The notes: generated by a model not told the origin, from the letters alone. A stretch of DNA of 64,000 nucleotides from Fundicoccus_A sp052115865 (GCF_052115865.1 NZ_JBQKME010000006.1:89787-153786), one strand, 5' to 3'; shown: positions 36,472 to 47,300, counted from the stretch's first letter. Translations and numbers: made by a program.

Positions 36472-37350
36472 CTATAGTTCTGACAAGTATCTATTTTTAA
36501 GCTCTGTGAATTCCGATTCGTCTATAATCCCTAAATCAAACAGCTCTTTAGCCTGCTTTAGATTTGCGAATGGTGTATTTTCTGTTACGGTTGTAGGTTC
36601 TACTTCATAGATAACCTCAACCTCTTCTATAATGCTAAAAGCTCCTTCATGTAAGGCGTTTTTTAATTTTTTACCCATAGGCTTTAGTGTTACCATTGTT
36701 AATCCACCAGATACAACTCCACCTACGACCGGAATCACCTTTGAGACAGACTTTGCAAAAGAATTTTTGGTCACTTTAACCCCAAGATTCGAAAGGGTTT
36801 TTTTGATAATAGGATAATAAACCGTCTTTGTTAAGGCTTGTTGAGGGAGTTTCTTTACAGCTTGACCTGCTAGGGCTGTAGAAATACCTTTAACAGCTGT
36901 ACTAGCCCCACTGACTCCAAGCATGACTCCGAGGAACACTATTAGTGCGGCTCTACCTTCTTCTGTCAGTTTGTCATCGTTATACATATCTGGGTAACCA
37001 TAAAGGTACATAAGTTTTTGTGCTAGGTTGATTGACATACCATAGAATTGTAAAATATCAGCGGGTATGGTAGCAAAAGCCGCTACTCCTCCAGGGAGGC
37101 CGGCAACAAATGAAACAGCAGAAGATTTTAAAGTAGTCTCATCGATAAGTTTCAAAGCAATTGAATGTATCTGGTTTTCTTCAATAATGTCTATTGGGCC
37201 ATTTTGAGAGATATCCCCATACCGAGCCTCGTCTTTGAACAATGAATAAAGAAACTCTTTTCGATCTACCCTCATAACTTTATTCGACAAGAGAGTATTG
37301 ATTAGCTCGTTGCCTTTAGCTGTTTCTGGATTTTCCATAAACTCTACCAT
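36472..37350 (-). CDS. EcsC-like protein with C-terminal SHOCT domain
   Basis: 292-residue protein. The middle (about 75-235) is hydrophobic and glycine-rich, with AGLPGGVAAFATIPADILQFY and LYGYPDMYNDD, which resembles the EcsC family and may associate with membrane. Residues about 262-292 (NLKQAKELFDLGIIDESEFTELKNRYL) match the short SHOCT domain, often found in oligomerising or anti-phage proteins. Function is unknown. AAGGA precedes ATG 37350. First island gene pair next to rlmH. Confidence 0.7.
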   Translation of the reverse strand: MVEFMENPETAKGNELINTLLSNKVMRVDRKEFLYSLFKDEARYGDISQNGPIDIIEENQIHSIALKLIDETTLKSSAVSFVAGLPGGVAAFATIPADILQFYGMSINLAQKLMYLYGYPDMYNDDKLTEEGRAALIVFLGVMLGVSGASTAVKGISTALAGQAVKKLPQQALTKTVYYPIIKKTLSNLGVKVTKNSFAKSVSKVIPVVGGVVSGGLTMVTLKPMGKKLKNALHEGAFSIIEEVEVIYEVEPTTVTENTPFANLKQAKELFDLGIIDESEFTELKNRYLSEL

Positions 37351-38511
37351 TTAATCAGTCCTTTTTTATTTAATATCTAGATACTACTATGACTTTTGTC
37401 CATTTTTCTACCGTGCCATTGACTCAGTTCAAGTTATAGGTTGTTGATTAATAGAATTTGTTTAGCAACATTTATATGAAGTATTAGTTATCTACTCACC
37501 ATTTTGAATAAACGACTTCTTGCGTGCTCTATTAAAAACTTAATTTCCTATTTCAAAACTTCATTCTCGTTGGGAAGGCATTGCATTTTGGTTTTTTGCG
37601 TATATATCAGAGAGAATCATTTTTGAAATGTGATTCGTAGTATGTTTTATAAGTCAAAATCAAATTATACATCCGTATCTTCATCTTTCGCTATATACCT
37701 AATTTGAAAGCCTTTTCATTTTTATGGATTTTTGTATGTTAATAGGATGGCAAAGACATAATGAACGTCACTGCTACTCGACGGCTAATCCACTCTCTTA
37801 GGGGGCCTCAGATTAAAGAAGATAGTTTAATTATGATACATTTTCTGTAAGACTACTTGTAAATGGGCTCCTTTCAATTACTCAGTTTTGTTTTAAGCAA
37901 ATTCATGTGTTGATAGGATATTTCAAGTGCTGACTATAACCATATTTAAGAACTACCTATTAATATTAAAATTGTAACATATACAAAAATAAGATACTAC
38001 TTAATTTGTATAGTGAGTGTTATTGATTGTTCTATTTAACACCTCTTTTCTTAAATACTTTTTACTAACCAATATAATATAAAATCTGACATAGTTATTA
38101 TAAAAATGAAAATGGCATATTTTAACGAAGGCATTAACACTTAGTATAAAGAAGATATCCCCAAAAAAGGATCGGAATTTTGAACCGCTTGATATCAAAA
38201 AATACAGTGATAAAAGAAGGAGATAATATTTCAACGTTTTACTCTTTGAAGAACCTTTAGTATATAATAAGATTAATGAATTTTAAGGCGTTTAGTGATG
38301 CAACGTAAACGCAACGCTTTAAAATCATACGTTGTTAAAGCGTAATGCAAGGCTTTATCTCAGGATTTAAGGAGCATCACTAAAGTGTTTAGCAATACAA
38401 CGCAAATGCAATGCTTTAAAGACGTATGCTGCTAAGGGGTCATTGTTAATTAACAGAGATAAGGATAGGATCATGTCGCTTGCCCCACACACATGAAAAG
38501 GAGCACACCAG
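37351..38511. other. 1.16-kb gene-poor stretch with decayed sequence
   Basis: No intact gene is seen. A possible coding relic at 38150-38285 reads, with shifts between frames, GSEF / EPLDIKKYSDKR / LLFEEPLVYNKINEF. A 77-codon leftward frame at 38001-38234 has no ribosome site and is very low complexity. Two 51-bp repeats follow and are listed separately. Confidence 0.4.
38288..38435. repeat. Two diverged 51-bp direct repeats
   Basis: GCGTTTAGTGATGCAACG...TTGTTAA (38288-38338) and GTGTTTAGCAATACAACG...CTGCTAA (38385-38435) align over 51 bp with mostly transition differences. They are richer in GC than the surroundings and lie just before the acetyltransferase gene. Confidence 0.6.
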
Positions 38512-38973
38512 ATGAGAATACATAATCTAGAAAAAGCGGATATTGATAAGTTAAAAGGTCTCTTTGAAGTTTACTGTGAAGCATTCGAAGAAGTGCATCC
38601 ATTTCCTTCTGATGTTGCTTTACAAAGATTAATGGATCATCCTGCTGTCTTATTTATTGTGGGTGAGAACGATAATGGAGTCGTAATCGGTGGTATGACG
38701 GTATATGTACTGCCCTCCTTATATACAGAGAAGGATTATTATTATATTTATGATATGGCGGTCAAACCTCTGCACCAGAATAAAGGGATAGGAAAAGCGC
38801 TATTAAATTATATTATTGAGTTGGGTAAAGAGCACCAGGCTGAAGCAGTATACATAGAAGCAGATGAACCAGATCAAGCAGCAAACCATCTCTATGCTAA
38901 GTTTGCTGTAGATAAAGCTAAAAGCACTGTTTATGATTTATACCAAGGTGACCCTCCTTCAATCGCTAACTAA
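38512..38973 (+). CDS. GNAT acetyltransferase, AAC(3)-I-like
   Basis: 153-residue GNAT enzyme. The segment YVLPSLYTEKDYYYIYDMAV followed by HQNKGIGKALL (acetyl-CoA loop) closely resembles the same region of aminoglycoside 3-N-acetyltransferases of type I, and the N-terminal CEAFEEVHPFPSD fits too. It could acetylate an aminoglycoside such as gentamicin or fortimicin, but many chromosomal relatives have other substrates, so resistance is inference. The start follows AAAAGGAG. Placed in the rlmH island. Confidence 0.7.
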   Translation: MRIHNLEKADIDKLKGLFEVYCEAFEEVHPFPSDVALQRLMDHPAVLFIVGENDNGVVIGGMTVYVLPSLYTEKDYYYIYDMAVKPLHQNKGIGKALLNYIIELGKEHQAEAVYIEADEPDQAANHLYAKFAVDKAKSTVYDLYQGDPPSIAN

Positions 38974-39025
38974 AATATTTGACAGTGGGCACCACTCCAT
39001 AAAAAAAGAAAAGAGGCTGATGATC

Positions 39026-40213
39026 ATGTCGAACATACCATTTGGTTACTTGCTTCCCGTTCTTTTTCTCGCATGGTGCACTTATTTTGTAGTGGCGCCG
39101 TCGCATTGGCATCGGGCTTTACGCTCTTTTGGGACTTATTTTGAAGTGATCAATGAAGTTCCCTTTTTTGCTCTTTTTTGGATAATTAGCGCGACTATCT
39201 GGGCTTTCATCGAGGGAGATTTAGCTCATCCAGTAGGGAAGATAGCGTTTGGATTAGCTCTGTTGGTGGTTGGGGGATTAGTAGTGATCATCTACTGGGG
39301 TTTGCAATCAGCTGCAGCAGTCAGTCGCACCTTGGATGACGGTCTGGGAGAAGGCTGGCAAACGTTCCTACCAGCAGAAACGAAGAAGCAATCACAGAAG
39401 AAGTTTACCGCCAAGGCACTACTGGGACCGTTCTTCAACCGACGTTTTGATGTTCAAAGAAAGACGAATATCCGCTATGGTGATGCGGGAGAAAGAAATT
39501 TACTCGATGTTTACCGGTCTCGAACCCATTCGAATGGCGGTCCCGTCTTAATTCATTTACACGGGGGCAGCTTTGTGAACGGACGAAAAAACAGCCAATC
39601 GCTGCCTCTACTGTATGAACTTGCGAGCAGAGGGTGGGTATGCATCAGTGCCAACTACCGTCTCGGTTCCGAAGGCACGTTTCCTAACCATTTGATTGAC
39701 GTGAAGAAAGTAATCGCCTGGGTGCGCGAGCACGGAGAGGAGTATGGTGCGGATCCTAGCGTCCTCTTTTTAGCGGGTAATTCTTCGGGTGCTCACATCG
39801 CCGCGATGGCAGCTCTCACTCCAAACGACCCTCGCTTCCAGCCAGGTTTCGAAGACATAGATACTATCATCACAGCCGTCATCTGTCAGGGCGGCTACTA
39901 TGGGTCAATTGCCACAAAAATAGTGGCACCTTCATCGCCCATGGCCTATATTGATAAAAATGCACCACTTTTTTTTGTAGTCCATGGCGATCGGGACCGG
40001 ATTGTGCCGGTGGAACAAGCCCGTGGTTTCGTGAACCGCTTGCGAGAGCAAACTAACAGTCCCGTTGTTTACATTGAACTGCCTCATGCTACTCACACTT
40101 TTGATTTGTTTCATTCTCTGAGGTCTCAAGCTGTCTTTCATGGTATTCTGGCTTTCACGGCTTGGGTCCGGAGTAATCCGGAAAGATGTTCAAGAGACGC
40201 TTCGAGGAAGTAA
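39026..40213 (+). CDS. Membrane-anchored alpha/beta hydrolase (esterase type)
   Basis: About 395 residues. Three N-terminal hydrophobic helices (about 5-25, 40-65, 75-100) precede a carboxylesterase-type domain: oxyanion HLHGGSFVNG, nucleophile elbow LAGNSSGAHIAA, Asp in FFVVHGDRDRIVP and His in LPHATHTFD. The substrate is unknown. ATG 39026 or 39020 follows AAAGAGG; the longer frame from 38933 overlaps the acetyltransferase and is unlikely. By eye its GC content is clearly higher than that of its neighbours, hinting at a separate origin. Confidence 0.8.
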   Translation: MSNIPFGYLLPVLFLAWCTYFVVAPSHWHRALRSFGTYFEVINEVPFFALFWIISATIWAFIEGDLAHPVGKIAFGLALLVVGGLVVIIYWGLQSAAAVSRTLDDGLGEGWQTFLPAETKKQSQKKFTAKALLGPFFNRRFDVQRKTNIRYGDAGERNLLDVYRSRTHSNGGPVLIHLHGGSFVNGRKNSQSLPLLYELASRGWVCISANYRLGSEGTFPNHLIDVKKVIAWVREHGEEYGADPSVLFLAGNSSGAHIAAMAALTPNDPRFQPGFEDIDTIITAVICQGGYYGSIATKIVAPSSPMAYIDKNAPLFFVVHGDRDRIVPVEQARGFVNRLREQTNSPVVYIELPHATHTFDLFHSLRSQAVFHGILAFTAWVRSNPERCSRDASRK

Positions 40214-40260
40214 GGAAGGATAGATAGGTTACACAGCTATCAAAATTAGAGGAGTTAGTG

Positions 40261-41355
40261 ATGGATAGACTTATTATTGTTGGTAATGGTTTTGATTTAG
40301 CACATGGTTTGAATACAAGGTATAGCGATTTCTATAATACTTTGTCAGAAGATGTAAAATTAAAGTGGGAAAACACCTATTTACCTGCAGCTGAATTAAT
40401 TGATAATTGGTGTGATTTTGAAGAAAACATATTGATGATAAGTCAAACGTGGTTTGATTCTTATTTTGAAAAAGCAAGCACAGGACAAGACACTAAAGAG
40501 ACTGAAGAGCACATGAATAAAATCGATGATGCATTCGGTTTAATACAAAAAAAGTTTCATGAATACTTAGAAGTTGAAGATCAAAGAGAAGTTCCTTTAA
40601 AAAATAGTGTTAGTAAGTTTATAACAAAGAACAGTCAAGTGGTAACATTTAATTACACAAATTTAGTTGAAGCTTACTCAGACAAAGTTATTTATGTTCA
40701 TGGGTCATTAAAAGATAGGTTTATTATTTTTGGATATAACATCCGAGGTGAACAAGACTTTACACCAGCAATTGCAACTACATTTAGTAAATCAAGGTTA
40801 CGAAACATTTTGGAATATAGAAAGTTTCTTATTCGAAGAGAATTGAATATGCAGGAAGTTGAAAAAGAAATTAATATTTTTAGAAAAGTAAACGATCATT
40901 CCTACACTGGAAAAGGTGGTTATGGATTCCAATATGGTGAGTTAGAAGAATCTATCAGAAAGAAGTATCAAGAATATTATTCTACAGAAGGATTACTAGA
41001 ATATAACGAGGAATATTTTTATTTAAATTGTTTACCTGATGAACTTTCAAATAAGATAAAGCAAATGATGATAGAACAGAGTTCAAACTTGGTTGTTGAA
41101 TTTTTCAACAGTACTCAATTTCAAACAAAAGGACAACTGAATGATATAGAATATCAAAAGATTAAGTCACTAGTGATTATGGGTCATAGTATCGAAGCAG
41201 ATTTCGAAATTTTTGAAGAGATAGTAGGAAAGACAGTGAATCTTGAAACATACATATTATTCACTCATAAAGGCGAGCCAAGAGAGGATCTTAATTACAA
41301 AATAAGTAAATTAAAAGACATGAAAGATATTCAAGTAGAATTAGAATACTATTGA
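40261..41355 (+). CDS. AbiH-type abortive infection protein
   Basis: 364-residue protein of the bacteriophage abortive infection AbiH family (PF14253). Diagnostic pieces are the start MDRLIIVGNGFDLAHGLNTRYSDF, VVTFNYTNLVEAYSDKVIYVHGSL and the late IMGHSIEADFEIFEEI. AbiH aborts phage growth in lactococci by an unknown mechanism. ATG 40261 is used, 6 bp after GAGGAG. It lies directly upstream of the type I restriction genes, so it belongs to a defence cluster. Confidence 0.85.
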   Translation: MDRLIIVGNGFDLAHGLNTRYSDFYNTLSEDVKLKWENTYLPAAELIDNWCDFEENILMISQTWFDSYFEKASTGQDTKETEEHMNKIDDAFGLIQKKFHEYLEVEDQREVPLKNSVSKFITKNSQVVTFNYTNLVEAYSDKVIYVHGSLKDRFIIFGYNIRGEQDFTPAIATTFSKSRLRNILEYRKFLIRRELNMQEVEKEINIFRKVNDHSYTGKGGYGFQYGELEESIRKKYQEYYSTEGLLEYNEEYFYLNCLPDELSNKIKQMMIEQSSNLVVEFFNSTQFQTKGQLNDIEYQKIKSLVIMGHSIEADFEIFEEIVGKTVNLETYILFTHKGEPREDLNYKISKLKDMKDIQVELEYY

Positions 41356-41402
41356 TAGAAATAAAGTAGTTAAAGAATATCGTACTTATATAGTTAACGT
41401 TA

Positions 41403-41440
41403 AAGAACCACACATTGATTACCATCGGTGTGGGGTTTAC
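41403..41440 (+). terminator. Possible terminator of abiH
   Basis: AACCACAC (about 41407-41414) can pair with GTGTGGGGTT (about 41430-41439), but the following T run is short. Weak terminator call. Confidence 0.4.
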
Positions 41441-41482
41441 CTGTCTTCAGAATATAATATTCATCCGACTGCATGATGTTTT

Positions 41483-41503
41483 ACATCAATTATGTATTGA
41501 TGT
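41483..41503. promoter_or_regulatory. Dyad upstream of hsdM
   Basis: ACATCAAT (41483-41490) and ATTGATGT (41496-41503) form a perfect inverted repeat with a 5-bp spacer. A TATAAT -10 follows near 41547 and hsdM starts at 41619. A repressor site is plausible but the regulator is unknown. Confidence 0.45.
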
Positions 41504-41618
41504 AGGTATACCCAAAAAGGTAAGTGCTATCATACAAGTATATGCTATAATATATATAGATTTTACAATTCTAGTATAGACTACGTTTTCAATAAAAAAT
41601 ATGTAAAGAGGTAATGAT

Positions 41619-43121
41619 ATGTCAGCAGAAATAAACAGTGCCAATCTAGGCTTTGAGAAAGAAATCTTTAAAGCAGCCGACAAATTAAGAGGCAACATCG
41701 ACGCCGCCGAATACAAAAATATAGTTTTAGGACTTATTTTTTTGAAGTATATCTCAGATAGCTTCATTGAACGCTATGAAGAGTTAGTAGCTGAAGGTGA
41801 CGGCTTTGAAGAAGATCGTGATGAATATTTAGCCGAAAATATCTTCTTCGTCCCTGAAGAAGCCCGTTGGGATTATATCTCTAAACATGCCACTCAACCC
41901 GATATCGGTAAAGTGATTGATGAAGCGATGGTTTCCATTGAAAAGGAAAATGACCGCCTAAGTGGTATTTTACCTAAGAACTATGCTAGACCTGAATTGG
42001 ACAAAAGACGTTTAGGTGAAGTGGTCACACTCTTTGATAATTTAAAACTAAAAGAACATGGTGACTCGAAAGACATTCTAGGACGTACTTATGAGTATGC
42101 AATTGCTCAGTTTGCAGAACAAGAAGGTAAACGAGCAGGAGAGTTCTATACTCCTTCAAGTATTGTTCGTACTTTAGTAGAAATACTAGAGCCTTATGAA
42201 GGTCGAGTATATGACCCATGTTGTGGCGCAGGAGGGATGTTTGTCCAATCTGCAAAGTTTGTAGAACGTAAACGTGGTCGAGTCAATGATTTATCCATCT
42301 ATGGACAAGAAGCGAATGCTAATACTTGGAAATTGGCACAAATGAACTTAGCCATCCATGGACTAGAGGGAGATTTAGGTCAAGGAGCCGCTGACACCTT
42401 CTATAATAATCAACATCCTAGCATGCGTGCAGATTATATCTTAGCAAATCCACCTTTTAATATGAGTGATTGGGGTGGTGACAAGTTAGCTGAAGACGGC
42501 CGCTGGCAATATGGAACTCCACCAGAAGGTAACGCCAACTTTGCTTGGATGCAGCACATGATTTACCATTTGGCTCCAAATGGGAAATTAGGGCTTGTTT
42601 TAGCAAATGGTTCTTTATCTTCAAGTGGAAGGGAAGGAGAAATTCGTGCAAATATCATTAAAGATGATTTAGTAGAAGCGGTCATTTCGATGCCCGAACG
42701 GCTCTTCTACTCAACAGGCATCCCTGTTTCTCTTTGGATTATCAATAAAAATAAAAAGCAAAAAAGGAAAACACTCTTCATTGATGCTCGGAGTCTTGGT
42801 CACATGGTTTCACGAGCTCACCGTGAATTATCCATAGAAGATATTGACAAAATTGCGAATGCCTATCACCAGTTTGTGAAAGGCGAAGATGTTCAAAAAT
42901 TAGGGTATGTTCATGAAGCAGATTTAGAAGAAATCGAACAAAATAATTTTGTGTTAACACCTGGTCGTTATGTTGGTTTAGAAGAAGTGGAAGACGATGG
43001 CATTCCATTTGATGAAAAGATGGAAGGGTTAACCGCAGAACTTGGTGACCTATTAAGTGAATCTCACAAATTAGAAGAAGCAATCAGAGAACAGTTAGGT
43101 GGGATTGGGTTTGATTTATAA
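41619..43121 (+). CDS. hsdM: Type I restriction-modification N6-adenine methyltransferase HsdM
   Basis: 500-residue modification subunit of a type I system. N-terminal HsdM helical domain, SAM motif GRVYDPCCGAGGMFVQS (near residue 195) and catalytic NPPF (near 277; ILANPPFNMSDWGG). It methylates adenine in the two halves of the site chosen by HsdS. Its end overlaps hsdS by 23 bp, and hsdR follows, so order is M-S-R. Codon use is more core-like than in the flanking genes. Confidence 0.95.
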   Translation: MSAEINSANLGFEKEIFKAADKLRGNIDAAEYKNIVLGLIFLKYISDSFIERYEELVAEGDGFEEDRDEYLAENIFFVPEEARWDYISKHATQPDIGKVIDEAMVSIEKENDRLSGILPKNYARPELDKRRLGEVVTLFDNLKLKEHGDSKDILGRTYEYAIAQFAEQEGKRAGEFYTPSSIVRTLVEILEPYEGRVYDPCCGAGGMFVQSAKFVERKRGRVNDLSIYGQEANANTWKLAQMNLAIHGLEGDLGQGAADTFYNNQHPSMRADYILANPPFNMSDWGGDKLAEDGRWQYGTPPEGNANFAWMQHMIYHLAPNGKLGLVLANGSLSSSGREGEIRANIIKDDLVEAVISMPERLFYSTGIPVSLWIINKNKKQKRKTLFIDARSLGHMVSRAHRELSIEDIDKIANAYHQFVKGEDVQKLGYVHEADLEEIEQNNFVLTPGRYVGLEEVEDDGIPFDEKMEGLTAELGDLLSESHKLEEAIREQLGGIGFDL

Positions 43122-44370
43122 TAAAGTTTATTTAAAAGAAATCTCTAAGTTTAATCAGAATAACTTTAATAAATCTATGAAATGGAACTTTGTAAATTAT
43201 CTAGACACAGGGAACCTTACTGAAAATCAAATTGATGTAGTTCAATTAATAGATTTAGAAAGTGATAAATTACCTTCACGAGCGAGAAGAATACCAAGTG
43301 AAAATAGTATACTATATTCAACAGTACGCCCAAATCAAAAGCATTATGGTTTTTTTGAAAATATTAACATACAAAATTTATTAGTTTCCACAGGTTTCGT
43401 GGTTATCGATGTAGATAGAAATAAAGCAGTCCCTAAATATATTTATTACTACCTTATACAGAAACCTATAATTAATGAACTACAAAATATTGGGGAGACG
43501 TCAACATCAGCTTATCCATCAGTGAAAGTTTCGGATATTGAAAAACTTGAGATTAGCTTGCCATCTTATTCTCAGCAAAAAGCCATAGCAAATCTCCTCT
43601 CATCTTTCGATGATAAAATAGAAAATAATAATGCAATTATTGCTAATCTTGAAGAACAAGCGCAGACGATTTTTAAATCATGGTTTGTTGATTTTGAGTT
43701 TCCGGATGAAAATGAAATGCCTTATAAATCAAATGGTGGAACTATGATTGAAAGTCAAATTGGAAGAATTCCTGAAATATGGCGAATATCTACTATCGAA
43801 AATTTTTCTGATAAGTTAATCAGTGGAGGAACTCCGAGTAGAAAAATTGATGAGTACTGGAATGATGGACATATACCTTGGCTGAAAACTCAAGAAATTA
43901 ATAATGGTTATATCACCCAAGTGGAAGAGAAAATTACGAACGAAGGATTAAATAAAAGTTCGGCAAAATGGGTTAAAAAAGACTCTATTGCAATAGCGAT
44001 GTATGGAGCTAGTGCTGGTAGAATTGCTTATTTAGGATTGCCAACGACAACTAACCAAGCTTGTTGTGTCATTGAATCTGATTATTCTAATTATATATAT
44101 GAATACCTATTAAATAAGCAAAAATATATCAGTTCATTAGCTTCTGGTTCAGCTCAACAAAATTTAAGTAAAAAAGTCATTAGTGAAATCAAAATAATTA
44201 ATCCATCACATGCTATTTTAGAAAAGTACGAGACCCATATTAAAGTCAATACAAGATTAATTCTAAATTTGATAAAAGAGAATACAAAACTAGCTGAAAT
44301 TCGTGAAATGATCTTACCAAAACTCATGTCAGGTGAAATTCGTGTAGGAGATGTAGACACAGTAGAATAG
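43099..44370 (+). CDS. hsdS: Type I restriction specificity subunit HsdS
   Basis: 423-residue target-recognition subunit with two target recognition domains (about residues 10-150 and 225-375) separated and followed by conserved helical spacers (LPSYSQQKAIANLLSSFDDKIENNNAIIANLEEQAQTIFKSWFVDFEFP; ENTKLAEIREMILPKLMSGEI). GTG start inside hsdM without a good ribosome site; coupling is likely. The first TRD is AT-rich and unlike hsdM in composition, as is usual for exchanged TRDs. The target sequence cannot be predicted. Confidence 0.92.
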   Translation: MGLGLIYNKVYLKEISKFNQNNFNKSMKWNFVNYLDTGNLTENQIDVVQLIDLESDKLPSRARRIPSENSILYSTVRPNQKHYGFFENINIQNLLVSTGFVVIDVDRNKAVPKYIYYYLIQKPIINELQNIGETSTSAYPSVKVSDIEKLEISLPSYSQQKAIANLLSSFDDKIENNNAIIANLEEQAQTIFKSWFVDFEFPDENEMPYKSNGGTMIESQIGRIPEIWRISTIENFSDKLISGGTPSRKIDEYWNDGHIPWLKTQEINNGYITQVEEKITNEGLNKSSAKWVKKDSIAIAMYGASAGRIAYLGLPTTTNQACCVIESDYSNYIYEYLLNKQKYISSLASGSAQQNLSKKVISEIKIINPSHAILEKYETHIKVNTRLILNLIKENTKLAEIREMILPKLMSGEIRVGDVDTVE

Positions 44371-44381
44371 GAGGTGACAAG

Positions 44382-47300
44382 ATGTCGAATGTACGTTTTA
44401 TGGAAGATGGTTTAGAGAATGTTTTCGTTGCTGAAATACAAGACCTGGGTTATCACTTTGTTCCTCAACAAGAAATCATTAGATCGAGTTATAAAGTGCC
44501 GTTGGCAGAGGAAGTTTTGAAAGATTCATTAGTACAAATTAATCCGAATGTTTCTTTAGATGTGATTGAACGAGCCATTCATTTAGTATCTCATATTGAC
44601 GCCGGATTACTAGAAAGTCGAAATGAACGCTTTTTTGATTATCTTCAAAATGGCGTAGAGGTAAGTCATTACTTGGCTGGTAAACAGAAAACAACCCGTG
44701 TTCATTTAATTGATTATGAGGATGTAGATAATAATGATTTTATGGTAACGAATCAGTTCACTCTCATCGGTAAAGACCAAAAGCGTCCGGATATTGTCAT
44801 CTTCCTCAATGGTTTACCACTTGTAGTTATCGAATTGAAGTCGGCGATATCTACTCAGTCGGATATCACAAGTGCATATCGTCAGATTAGAAACTATCAG
44901 TATGATATTGAAGAACTGTTCGTTTACAACGCCTTTAATATCATTTCTGACTTTACTCATACAAAAGTTGGGACAATTTCGTCGAATGAAGCCTGGTATA
45001 AGGAGTGGAAGTCAATAGATGGTAATTATCAAAAGTCACAGTATGCTGACTATAAGACATTACTAGCAGGTATCTTACATAAAGAGCGCTTCTTGGATAT
45101 AATTAAAAACTTTATTGTATTTGAACACAAAGAATCTACGATAGTCAAGATTATGGGGCAATATCATCAATATTTTGCAGTTCATAAGGCTGTTCAATCC
45201 ACCCTTGAAGCAATGAGCAAAGGGGATGGGCGTGGGGGTGTTTTCTGGCATACACAAGGATCAGGGAAATCTCTCTCGATGGTTTTCTATACTCAATTGA
45301 TGACGCGAGTTCTAGACCATCCTACCTTTATCGTATTAACAGACCGAAACGATTTAGATGACCAACTGTACGGCCAGTTCTCTAGAACACAAGATTTCTT
45401 GCGGCAGACTCCCGTTCAAGCGGCTTCACGTGATCATTTAAAAGAACTATTAAACGACCGAAAATCCCATGGTATATTCTTTACCACCATGCAGAAATTT
45501 GCGGAATCAGAAGAAGCTTTAACGCATCGGGAAGATGTCATTGTGATTGCAGATGAAGCACACCGTTCGCAATATGGTTTAAGAGAACGAGTGAGTCGCG
45601 AAGGTAAGGTTCAAAGAGGAATGGCTCGTTTGGTAAGGGAATCATTGCCTAATGCAACCTACATAGGCTTTACCGGAACACCCCTTTCTGAGAATGATAA
45701 GGACACTAGGGAAGTATTTGGTAATTACATTGATGTTTATGATATGTCACAGTCGGTAGAAGATGGTGCCACCAAACCCATTTACTATGAAAATCGTGTC
45801 GTAAATCTTAATTTGAATGAGCATATCTTGAAGCAAATTGACGCTAAGTACGAAGAGTTAGCTAACCAAGCTCAAGAATCTGAAATTGAGAAAAGCAAGC
45901 AAGAACTTAGTCGCTTAGAAGTCATCTTAGGGTCTGAACAAGCGATTGATACCTTAGTAGAGGACATTATTAACCACTATGAAGACACCCGAGAACACCT
46001 TTTAACTGGGAAAGCCATGATTGTTGCATATAACAGAAGCATTGCCTTAAAGATGTACCGACGAATTTTAGAGTTACGACCTGAATGGCAAGAAAAAGTA
46101 GAAGTAGTCATGACGGGCAATAATAATGATCCAGAAGAATGGAAGCAAATTATCGGGTCGAAAGCTGATCGTGATGACCTCGCTCGTAAGTTTAAAGATA
46201 ACTCAGACCCGATGAAGATTGCGATAGTAGTGGACATGTGGCTGACTGGATTCGATGTCCCATCGATGGCAACTATGTATATCTATAAACCGATGAAAGC
46301 ACACAATTTAATGCAAGCGATTGCACGTGTGAACCGCGTTTTTGAAGATAAAGAAGGTGGCCTGATTGTTGACTACATAGGAATCAGCAAGGCCCTTAAA
46401 GAAGCTATGAACGATTACACGAAGGCTGATCAAGAGGCAATCGATAATGCTGATATTCGGGACTCTGCTTATCCTAAATTCCAAGAAAAACTTGAAGTCT
46501 GTCGCAATGTCTTTTTTAATCAATTTAATTACTCCATCATTTTTTCAAAAAGTATAACCGATGTAAAGATGGCTAGGCTGATAACAGAAGGTATCAATCA
46601 CATCTTATCTTATGATGAAGTGAGACAGAAAGATTTTAAAGATCAATCCTATGCTTTAAAACAAGCTCATACCTTATGTTCGTCAATTACAACAGAGGTT
46701 GAACAACGAGAAGCAGCTTATATTGAGGCAGTTCGGATAAGTATCAATCGTATCCAAGGCGAGAAAGGTCTTTCTAAACAAGAAATCAATCTACAAATCA
46801 GTGAACTCTTGCATCAATCGATCCAAAGTGAGGGCGTCATTAATCTTTTTAAAGACTTTGAACGTGGTTTCAGTTTATTCGATCCCAACTTTTTAAAGAA
46901 AATCGAAGAAATGGAACAGAAGAATCTGTCTGTCGAATTACTGAATAAGTTGTTAACAGATGAAATACATTCCATTACCCGGACAGACGTTGTTAAGGGA
47001 GAAGAATTTTCTGAAAGACTGCGACGAATTATGAAGAGATACCGTGAAGGTCTAGTTGATAATGCCGAAAACTTAGACCGGTTTGCGGGAATTGCTGATT
47101 TAGTTGATGAGTCCAATAAAGATAATAAAGAATTTAATCTCCATACTACACGAGAATCCTTAATTGACCTTGCAAAAGAAGCTTTAGCACTAGAAAAAGA
47201 GCATGAGAATATGGGGCTATCGCGTTCAGAGATGGCTTTCTACCATGCGGTCACTAACCCAGAAAATGTCCAAGATTTCTATACTGATGTGCAGTTAATT

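Noticed and set aside
37800..37830. Possible tRNA remnant (GGGGGCCTCAG)
   Set aside because: No cloverleaf can be drawn around it.
38001..38234. 77-residue leftward frame rich in Leu/Ser/Phe
   Set aside because: Low complexity, no ribosome site, in a decayed gene-free stretch.
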